From assembly GCA_024291935.2 (NCBI GenBank), contig JAGTYA010000026.1, positions 8,102,001 to 8,166,000 of the forward strand: a stretch of DNA of 64,000 nucleotides. The letters run 5' to 3'. Positions 1-7,886 of this stretch are shown piece by piece (the stretch's first letter is position 1; each line of letters begins with the position of its first letter). The notes beneath the pieces were generated by a model. That model was not told where the DNA came from. It saw nothing but the letters and a program-made list of their open reading frames with translations, and did not search any database. This DNA comes from Okapia johnstoni (taxonomy: Eukaryota; Chordata; Mammalia; Artiodactyla; Giraffidae). The translations under genes were made by a program, and so were the position numbers.

Positions 1-1176
1 CCCACCTGCTGCCTGGCTCTCACTGTAAGTCCTGGATCCAGCTTTCTCAAGAGCAGGCAGGCTGAGAGAACCAAGCCCAGCCCATCAGACAGGCCTCCTG
101 GCTCCTGCCCCTCAGCCTTTCCTCCCATGTGGGCAGATCTCTCCCCGTGCGGTACCTCCCCCTCCCTGTGAATGCTGAGGGAATGTGCACCAGTCAGAGT
201 GAGCTTCTCAGCTCCATTTCTGAGAATTTGAAGCATACCCCATCTGGCTCAGACTTCCCGTCCCCCTCTCCACTTAAGACTGCTGGTACCTCTTTGGACT
301 TGGAGAAGAAAGCTCGTTTAACTTCTTCAGTGCTGGCACCAGGCTGCACCCCCAAGAGTTCATAGTAGTTACTGGGGCCAGACCTGTGGAGAGAGGCCCA
401 ATCCTGCCAGGGCTAAGGAAGACACAGAGGATACCCCTTCCCTACCCTCTTGGGCCACAGCCTTTGACTCAGCATCCTGGTGCTCGGGGCTAAGGCAGGG
501 ACCAAGGATAGTCTCTGTAAATCATCCCTCCCTATTTGAGGGTTCCAGGTATGTGGCAGATCAAAATGTCTCCAAGTGTAGTTTTCAGACTCCTTGCATC
601 AGAAACACCTGAAAATTATATTTTGTTTTGATCATGTTTTTAAAAATAAATTCTCGGGACTTCCCTGGAGGTCCAGTGGCTAAGACTCAGGGCTTCCACC
701 ACAAGGAGCCTGGGTTGCATCCCTGGTCAGGGGAACTAAGATCCCACATGCCCTGCAGTGCGCCCAAAAGAAAAAAAAGAAAAAAATCTTGAGCCCCACC
801 TCATTCCTGCAAATCAGAATCTCCAAGTAGGGGCCAGGAATCTGTAAGCGCACCTCCCCACCCCACCCCCACCCCCAACCCCGCGTCCCAGCCCTCCTGC
901 CCTCCTGTGTTACGCACAGTGATGCTTAACAACCACCTGAGTTGTAGGAAGGGCACTGGGTTTGACTTGGGTTCAAATTTCCGATCTGTATGACCTTGGG
1001 GGTTATCCCTTATCTCTGATACTGTGTCTTCAGCAGTGAAGGTAAGAGTAACGCGACAAATCTGTAAGGCGCCTGACACAGAGCTATCCCAGCACCTAGC
1101 GCAGCGCCTAGAACTGGGCAGGCCAGCAACAAGAACCTATCGAACGACCGGGCCCCATCCTGGCGGCCCGACTCAC
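1..1176 (-). other. DNAJC4: DNAJC4 intron 1 (partial)
   Basis: No coding exon is recognisable on either strand. The stretch holds a CHR-type SINE (655-790) and a degraded MIR-like element at about 930-1110, recognisable from its tgaccttggg core. Positions 1-600 look unique. Confidence 0.55.
655..790 (+). repeat. CHR-type tRNA-Glu SINE
   Basis: ACTTCCCTGG-type head, then a tRNA B-box-like GGTTGCATCCC, GGGAACTAAGATCCCACATG and an A-rich tail, in DNAJC4 intron 1. Confidence 0.8.
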
Positions 1177-1253
1177 CGCTGCCGGGCGGCCGCTGCGAAG
1201 AACCAAATGGGAGGGTTGAGGGGCCACAGCCGGCATAGGCGCAGGGTCAGCAT
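1177..1253 (-). CDS. DNAJC4: DnaJ homolog subfamily C member 4, first coding exon (partial gene)
   Basis: Membrane-associated J-domain co-chaperone. Only the first coding exon lies in the window. It encodes 25 codons plus two bases, starting MLTLRLCRLWPLNPP, and resembles the N-terminus of mammalian DNAJC4 as I remember it (the RLCRLWP...NPP core). The ATG is at 1253 and the exon ends at 1177 in a CG|GTGAGT donor, giving a split Arg codon. The J domain with its HPD motif, and the transmembrane segment, must lie beyond position 1; no further exon was recognised at 1-1176. The position downstream of NUDT22 on the same strand agrees with mammalian synteny. The GC-rich upstream region (1.25-1.85 kb) is its promoter and 5' UTR. 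Identification rests on a short peptide plus gene order. Confidence 0.78.
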
Positions 1254-1850
1254 GGCGGCAGGCGGGCAGCTGGTGAAAAGAGACCACAAAGAGGAGTGGG
1301 ATGGGACCCCCTGAATCGGAGGGAATGGGGAGCGGGTGGTGCTGGCCCTGTTTAGATGCGAAGGAAAACTGAAGCAGGCCCGGGGGTCCCAGGGGCGTTT
1401 GGAGCCTTCTTGCTGAAGACCGGACCTGTGTTCCGGCCCCGTCCCCGCCCCTGTCCCGTGCGTCAAAGGCCACCCTCCACAGTAGTCTCGGTGTCTGGGC
1501 CACTAGCCCGGGACGCGGAGACCCCGTTCCCACCCTGGGAGTATTGGGGGGGCGGGTGCAGGAGGAGCCACACCAAGCCCCGCCCCCGTTGCACTCACGG
1601 ACTCCGCGGCGGCCGCCATTTCCTGCTCTTACCCAGGCCCCGGCCCCGCACTCTTATTGGCTTAGACACCCAGACACGCCCACAGGCCCGAAGGGGCGTC
1701 CGTGCGGCGAAGCCCCGCCCCCGCACCCCCATTGGCCTTTGACGCCTCGCCCAGGCCGGAGGGCTTGCAGAGAGGCGCCCGTGCCCACCCGGGCGCCCGG
1801 CGGGACTGGTCCTTCTCTGAGTGAGGCTTTCAGCTCACCTTCTGTCGCTC
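1254..1850 (-). promoter_or_regulatory. DNAJC4: DNAJC4 5' UTR and CpG-rich promoter
   Basis: A GC- and CpG-dense segment lies upstream of the DNAJC4 start codon. It contains several CCCCGCCC GC boxes, two ATTGG (inverted CCAAT) boxes at 1656-1660 and 1731-1735, and a YY1-like GCCGCCATT at 1612-1620. No TATA box is seen, which fits a broad housekeeping promoter. The exact transcription start cannot be placed by eye. Confidence 0.6.
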
Positions 1851-1923
1851 ACTCCTTCGGACATGGCTGTTACTCCACGCTGCACCGAGACGCGTTTCAC
1901 AAAGCAGTTTCCACCCCGTAAAG

Positions 1924-2108
1924 TGAAGTGTGAAACTTAGTCGGTCAGTCGTGTCCGACTCTTTGAGACCCCGTGGACTGTAGCCCGCTAGGCTCCTCTG
2001 TCCATATGATTTTCCAGGTAAGAATAATGGAGTGAGTAGCCATTTCCTTCTCCAGGGGATCTTCCCGACCCAGGGCTCAAACCCGGGTCTTCTGCATTGC
2101 AGGCAGAT
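1924..2108 (-). repeat. Bov-tA SINE
   Basis: Reverse-oriented: GTCGTGTCCGACTCTTTG, CCATTTCCTTCTCCAGGGGA and GCATTGCAGGCAGATTC blocks, lacking the last tRNA-head bases. Between DNAJC4 and NUDT22. Confidence 0.85.
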
Positions 2109-2319
2109 TCGGGAAACCCTTCCACCCTAGTCAGCCTGGAACCTCACTGGAACTTGGCAAAGGGCCACGGCCCTCAGCTTGCAGAGGGGAAAACTGAGCC
2201 TGGGCCTTTTTTTAACCCAAGTCACGTGTCCTGTCTCTCTCACCCACCCTGGGCTCTCCCAGTGGCCCCCTCTGTCTCATAGAAACAGCAGATGCCAAAG
2301 GAATCCAAGAATAAAGTCC

Positions 2320-2325
2320 TTTATT
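2320..2325 (-). terminator. NUDT22: NUDT22 poly(A) signal AATAAA
   Basis: AATAAA on the minus strand, about 45 bp after the TGA stop at 2368-2370, implying a very short 3' UTR with cleavage near 2300. Confidence 0.75.
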
Positions 2326-2367
2326 GTCTTCTGAGCTGTGGTGATAGGGCTGGGGACTCCAGGAGAC

Positions 2368-4581
2368 TCAGGTGGAACTTCCCTGGACCCGGTTGTAGAG
2401 GAAGATGGCGCCTTTGGCTGAGGGGCAGAGCTCAGCCCACATTTCAGTCTCCTGCAACCTCTGCATACTCTGTGGGGAGAGACAGTGAGACCCAGACATC
2501 TCAGTGTCAGGTTTCTTGTGGGAGCTGTGCCCACAGTTCCTGAGCCTCAGAGCCTCATGTTAAGGGAACTGAGCAGGTCCCTGGCGCGCTCCCTTGGGCT
2601 GAAGGCAACCCCGTGAGGACTTGTGGCTCTGGAGGGAAGCTCTGAGATCTGGGAGCCGCGTCTGACCCAGGCCCGGGAGACAGACGTGCATCACCGGGGC
2701 TCTGCAAGCCCCAACCCAGCTGCTTATCCAAATGACACACTTTGCCACCTCGAACCTGTTTCTCCACAAAGATGATTCCTGTGGATTCGTGGGCCTCAGG
2801 TCCCCCACTCATGTAGTGTCTCCTCACCTGCTCAGAAGTCAGGCTGCACCTGGACAGGATGTGAGAGTGGCCTGGTGAGTGCTTAGCTGCCTGGAGGGTC
2901 CCTGTGGAGCCCCAGCTGCCTCAGCCATGCCCCTCAGCCACCCACCTACTCCAGGACCCAGGACTCTGTCCTCCAGAGATCACTCACTGGACGTAGAACT
3001 CAGCACTGGCACGGCCGGCGCTGGTCTCATTGCAGGCGATGCCCAACAGCAGCGGCTGGCTCAGGGTAAGTGGCGGCACATTCACCTGCGGCCAGGGGTA
3101 CCACCTGTCAGTGCCCAATGCCCACGTCCCTGCCCCCTCAATGAAGAACAGCATGTTACCCTAGTACAGCATTTTACAGTTTGTCATTCAAGTGCCGAGA
3201 GTCACAGAAAGTCAGATCTTGGGCACGTTCATTTCATGTGGGAAAACTAGAACTGGAGAGATGGAACTGTTTGCCCAGAGTCATCCAAGGGAAGTCAATT
3301 TAGTAACTAGGACTCCTATTTACCCCTCTTTTCAACAAACCTGCCGAGGGAGTAGGCGAGACATTTATCATTATTCCCATTGTAGGGAGGAAAACCCTGA
3401 GGCACACAGAGACAAGGGTTAGAATTCCACTTCAAGTGTGCCTAGCTGCAAAGCCAAGCTCTTTGCTCAATGCCGGATGCCTAGGACTTCCCTGACAGTC
3501 CAGCAGTTAGGAGTCCTGTACTCTCACTGCTGAAGGCCTGGGTTCAATCCCTGGTCAGGAAACTAAGATCCCACAAGCCGCGTGCCAGTATGGACCTGTG
3601 GAATTCTGGCTTGTTCTACCTCCTCCATCCTTGCCCACTACTCTGTTCTGCCTGCCCCTCACTCACCTCATCACAGATCTCCTGGAGGACACTGGAGAAG
3701 AGCTCGTGCACCACCAGCTCCCCATGGAGGTCCTTGTGCAGGGGGCTGTCATCTGGGCACAGGGCCTGTGAGAGGTCAAGCTCAGTTTCTGCTCCCCTCT
3801 TTCTGCCCTGCTTCCCTTGCCCCCCCCCCACCTCACTGGCCCTGAGGGCCACTTTCTCTGACCCCAGCCTTCTTTTTCCAGATGGGCAACCAGAGGTTCA
3901 GCTAGGTTCTCCATCCCCACCCCCACCCCCAGTTCCCTAGCTTCCCATGGGTCTGGGGCAGGATTCAGCGGAGAGGCTGAGAGGCTACCCCTGAGAAGAG
4001 ACTTTGGAGAAGCACCCGGCCAACTCCCCTTTTAAGAGATGAGGAAGACAAAACTGAGCTTTGTGGGTCTTTGTGCCTCTGCGCCCAGCCTGGCATCTCA
4101 CCTGAGGCTCAGGATGCCCACCAGGCACATCCACCAGCCCAGGTGCCTCAGCCACCTGGCCAGAGCGGCGCAGGAAAACAAGGAAGTCGTCAGCAGTGGC
4201 CAGTGCAGCGCCCACGCCCAGAGGATCTGCCAGATAGGCTTGCTTGTCATCCCAGTCGGTGGCCCCCTGCTGTCGAAGCCAGGCAGCTGAGCTGGCCCAG
4301 TTGGTCCCCAGGAAGTCTCGATAGGAAGTAAGGCCCAGGCGCAGGAGCAGCTGTGGCCCCGGCGAGCCAGTGGGCGCCAGTGTGACGGAGTGCAGGCGGA
4401 ACTTGGGGGCGTCAAAGAGCCAGGGCTGGGCCTGAAGCCGGCTCTCCCAGATGGCGGCGATGGCCTTGTCCCCTCCTGGCAGTGGGTGACGGTCATAGGC
4501 TGGACTCAGCTCAGCCCGAACCTGCTTCTCAGGCAGCCCCCCCGGGGGGCACTGCAGCAGCAGGGACACCTCAGGGTCCAT
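2368..4581 (-). CDS. NUDT22: NUDT22, UDP-glucose/UDP-galactose pyrophosphatase of the Nudix family
   Basis: Five coding exons on the minus strand: 4102-4581, 3667-3765, 2988-3085, 2756-2849 and 2368-2469, giving 290 aa with all GT-AG junctions in phase. The family hydrolyses UDP-glucose/UDP-galactose to UMP and the sugar 1-phosphate with Mg2+. The start [15 protein letters not shown] and the [22 protein letters not shown] and [12 protein letters not shown] blocks identify it. The Nudix-like region runs from GGHPEPQ (about residue 154) through VLQEICDEV (about 186-194), a variant of the canonical box. The protein ends ...YNRVQGSST, about 13 residues shorter than the human protein as I recall it. 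The start is chosen because it is the first ATG of the exon and is conserved. The gene is head-to-head with TRPT1 and ends with a poly(A) signal at 2320-2325. Confidence 0.93.
3483..3590 (+). repeat. CHR-type SINE
   Basis: Starts GGACTTCCCTGACAGTCCAG and contains CTGGGTTCAATCCCTGG and AACTAAGATCCCACAAGCC. Lies in the NUDT22 intron 3086-3666. Confidence 0.8.
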
Positions 4582-4987
4582 GGCCTGGAGAGGGCAGTTC
4601 TGGGGAGGACACAGCCAAGCCTGTCACCTCGGGGGGCCCACAGCCCCCATTGGGCCTGGCAGCTGGGCCCCTCTGGCACAGACTTCCTGAGGGTACCCCC
4701 CCAGCCCTTCAGCACCTCCCTGACCATTCCCTGGGCAGTAAAATGTCTTATCATCCCAGCAAGAGCTCCGAGGCTCCTGCTACCAGATATCCCTTAGACT
4801 CCCCGGCATCCCTACAACCCAGAGGTCCTGGGTCCTGTCTCCCCCCAGTGGCCCCGTCTCCCCAAACCAAAGGTCCTGCCTCCCCCAAGTGCCCCTGTCT
4901 CCTCAAACCAAATGTCCTGGTTCCAACCCTAGACACGCCGGGACCCCTCCCACGGTCCGGAAGCTCCAGCTTCCAGCCCTCACTCAC

Positions 4988-5060
4988 CGGCCCACTCTCC
5001 CGCAGGCTCCGCCCCTTTCCTCGGAGCGGAAGTGCCAGCCCCCTTATTTGTCGGGTTTTC
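4988..5060 (-). other. NUDT22: NUDT22 non-coding exon 1 (approximate 5' end)
   Basis: A minus-strand donor (CCG|GTGAGT, gt at 4987-4986) faces an acceptor of the form CCTCTCCAG just upstream of the NUDT22 ATG, implying a 5' UTR exon ending at 4988. The upstream limit near 5060 is inferred from the promoter, not seen. Confidence 0.55.
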
Positions 5061-5120
5061 ATTGGCCGGTCCCGGCGCTCAGGGCCCCGCCGGATAAGCT
5101 GCCTGGCGCCCGGAGTCGGT
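5000..5120. promoter_or_regulatory. Bidirectional NUDT22/TRPT1 promoter
   Basis: The non-coding first exons of NUDT22 (-) and TRPT1 (+) face away from each other across a GC-rich stretch of at most about 100 bp. Visible motifs are an ETS/GABPA-type CGGAAGTG at 5027-5034, an ATTGG box at 5061-5065 and GC boxes; no TATA box is present. This is typical of shared housekeeping promoters. Confidence 0.65.
5070..5118 (+). other. TRPT1: TRPT1 non-coding exon 1 (approximate 5' end)
   Basis: A GAGTCG|GTGAGC donor at 5118/5119 pairs with the CTCCCCACAG acceptor at 5470, ten bases before the TRPT1 ATG. The start coordinate is a guess. The roughly 350-bp intron contains a MIR-like element at about 5268-5340. 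Confidence 0.5.
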
Positions 5121-5479
5121 GAGCCTTTCCATCTGTCCCTGCTCCGTCTGTCTGGCTGGCCCAAACAATTCCGCCCCTTAGCCTGGATGGCGGCCGCGCC
5201 TCCCGAGGCGCACCTTGCGGAGCAGACCGATGAGCCTGGGTCACGGGGGCTCAGCTTCCCTGGAACCCGTGGCTGACAGTGTGACCTTGGGCAAGTCTTG
5301 CCTGCTGGGCCTCAGTTTCCCTATTGGCTCCAGGGAGTTGTGGGTGGGAAGTGAATTTAGTGATCTGAATATCCCCCTCCCAGCTCTCACATCCTGAGGC
5401 TCTGTGACACCGGGCAGCATGGGGACATGGGAGGGTCCTTAACAGTTTCTCATGTCACTGCTCCCCACAGGTCTTGGCC

Positions 5480-7514
5480 ATGAACTCCTCTGGAGGAAGG
5501 AGGCGGGAAGCAGCTGGGCCCAAGGGTAGAAGGGCTCACAGACCTCCCCGGGAACAGGTGCTCCCCTCTCCACCCTCACCCCTGCTCCCAGTGTGGGAGG
5601 GTAGGGAGTGGGGGGCAGCTCTGAGCCCTGCTCCCTGGGAAATGCTGATGACGTGGAAGCGGGAGCTGCTGGGTCATACTGTTCCCAGGAGCACAGGGAC
5701 TGCTGTCCCTCTGGTCTCCTTCTGCAGCAGGTCACTCAGATTTCAGGGTGAGCAGCTGGGCAGGCGGGTCACTACTGGGACTAAGGGTCACCGCTGGGCT
5801 CTTTCAGGACCGAGATGTACAGCTGTCCAAGGCTCTGTCCTACGCCCTGCGCCACGGGGCCCTGAAGCTGGGCCTTCCCATGGGGGCCGGTAAGTGAGCG
5901 TCTTAGGGGCTGGGCCCAGGAATGCTTGGAGCCTAGGGAGTAGTGTGAGCTGGTCGGTTAATCGCCTTCCCCCATGGCTCCCACCACAGTCCTGTGGGGA
6001 CAGCATAGAAGGTACATCCCTGCCATGTACAGGGAAGACTGAGGCCCAGAGCCCAGGATCATGTACAGGGCAGACTGGGAGAGGAGCCTGTGTCTGGCCA
6101 GGCCTGGTGATACCTCCAGCCCAGTGGCCCAAGATTGGGCACTGGGGGTGTTGAAGCAACTGATGTTTATTGAGTGTCCACTCTGGGCCGGGTTCTGTCC
6201 TCAGAAGGGTCCCTTGATCTTTGTGACCTTCCATGAGACAGAGCCTATTCCCATGTAAGGTGAGAGACTGAGGCCCAGAAAGGGGAGACTTTCTAAAGGT
6301 CACACAGGCTCTGGTCTTGCGATCTGAGGCTCCCCCTGTGAACTCTGGCCCAGGCTGGAGCAAGGTCATTTCCTTACCACCCTGCCTTCCTGCAGATGGT
6401 TTCGTGCCCCTGGACACCCTCCTGCAGCTGCCCCAGTTCCGCAGCTTCTCAGCTGAAGATATTCAACGCGTGGTGGACACCAATGGGAAGCAGCGCTTTG
6501 CCCTGCAGCCAGGGGACCCCAGCACCGGCCCCCTCATCCGGGCCAATCAGGGTCACTCCCTGCAGGTGGGTACTAAGGGGCCAAGTGGCAGAGCCATGTG
6601 AGACCCCTGCTTGTGAGGGGAGGGTCACTGCTGCCTTTCCCCCCGCATCCATCCCAGGTGCCTGAGTTGGAGCTGGAGTCCCTGGAGACCCCACAGGCTC
6701 TGCCCCTGATGCTCGTCCATGGCACATTCCGGCAGCACTGGCCGTCCATCCTGCTCAAGGGCCTATCCTGCCAGGGAAGGACACACATCCACCTGGCCCC
6801 AGGACTGCCTGGGGACCCTGGTGTCATCAGTGGTCAGTGCCCCTCCCCCAAGCTACTCCTACACAATCTGTCCTTCCAGGTCTCCCTCCGAGGGCCATAG
6901 CCTCTTGTCCAGGGCCTGCCCATACCCTGCATGCAGGAACAAACCCCCTCCCCACCCACTGAAATGAGCCCAGGACCCCAGCCCACCCAGGTTTGATAAC
7001 TACAATCCAGATGCCCCAGGCCCCAGATCCAATTGTCCACTCAGGCATGCGGCCAAATTGTGAAGTGGCTGTGTTCATCAACGGGCCCCTGGCCCTGGCA
7101 GGTGAGTCTGGACACAGCAGGGACCACCCTAGGCCTTCCTAGAGGGCTTGAGTCACATGTCTGGCTCTGTCTGCAGATGGAATCCCTTTCTTTCGCTCTG
7201 CCAATGGGGTGATCCTGACTCCAGGGAATGCTGACGGCGTCCTGCCTCCCAAGTATTTCAAGGAGGCCCTGCAGCTGCGCCCTACCCGTAAGAGCTACCA
7301 CCCCAGCCAGCCCTGTTCTTTGTGCCTAAAGCCTGTGCCCTTTGCCCTCACCTCTTTCCCAGCTTCCAACCGCAGACTGACTTAGTTCTCCCTTCTCTAA
7401 CCAACCCTCCTCTCTGTCTCAGGAAAGCCCATCTCCTTGGCTGGTAATAAAGAGACAGAGCATCAGAGAGACCCCAAGCACGGCTTCGGAGGAAGAGGGA
7501 TGACCCAACAATAA
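5480..7514 (+). CDS. TRPT1: TRPT1, tRNA 2'-phosphotransferase 1
   Basis: Seven coding exons: 5480-5557, 5808-5889, 6396-6565, 6658-6832, 7045-7101, 7177-7287 and 7423-7514, giving 254 aa. This is the Tpt1/KptA family, which transfers the 2'-phosphate left at a spliced tRNA junction to NAD+, yielding ADP-ribose 1'',2''-cyclic phosphate; vertebrate members also ADP-ribosylate RNA 5'-phosphate ends. The four catalytic/binding residues of the family are visible: Arg41-His42 (YALRHGALKLGL), Arg102 (IRANQGH) and Arg151 (CQGRTHIHLAPG). The start ATG at 5480 opens MNSSGGRRREAAG, matching the basic N-terminus of mammalian TRPT1. The C-terminus ends GMTQQ, with the TAA stop lying inside the poly(A) signal. 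The last exon abuts the FERMT3 3' end. Confidence 0.95.
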
Positions 7515-7515
7515 A
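7510..7515 (+). terminator. TRPT1: TRPT1 poly(A) signal AATAAA overlapping its stop codon
   Basis: AATAAA spans 7510-7515 and contains the TAA stop (7512-7514). Cleavage about 10-30 bases downstream would leave almost no 3' UTR. Confidence 0.75.
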
Positions 7516-7518
7516 ATA

Positions 7519-7524
7519 TTTACT
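7519..7524 (-). terminator. FERMT3: Possible FERMT3 variant poly(A) signal AGTAAA
   Basis: No AATAAA is visible on the minus strand between the FERMT3 stop (7887) and 7500. The nearest candidate is AGTAAA, a known variant hexamer, in an A/T-rich stretch. This implies a 3' UTR of about 370-390 bp ending against TRPT1. Confidence 0.45.
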
Positions 7525-7886
7525 TTTTAAAAAATGTAAAAAGATAACAAAAAAGAAACTCCGGTTTGAAACTATGAGTCATCATCCCGTGGCTGCAGCC
7601 AGTCTTCCTCGTGTGCTCAGGGACTTCAGCTGGGTCAGAGGTGTTGGTCCTGGCCACTCAGACAAGGGAAGGGCGGGTGCTGTACAAATGAGGGCCCACC
7701 CTCCTGGGGGATGGCAGAGTCTGACCCAGCCAGGACCCTGGTCTACACAAAGCCAGTGACAATGAGTGAACGGGCCCAGCTTGGTTGGTGCATGTCTGGA
7801 GAGGGTGTGGACAGTGAGTCCCAGCGGGTGTGGACTTAGGAGTGGTCATGGCAGGTGGTGAGCGCGCGGGGGCAGTGAGACGGGCT

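Noticed and set aside
129..365. 78-codon plus-strand frame as an exon
   Set aside because: No homologous peptide was recognised and it lies in DNAJC4 intron 1 on the opposite strand.
4482..5276. 264-codon plus-strand open frame
   Set aside because: It lies antisense to NUDT22 exons and the shared promoter, has no recognisable domain, and is proline/glycine-rich as expected from GC-rich shadow frames.
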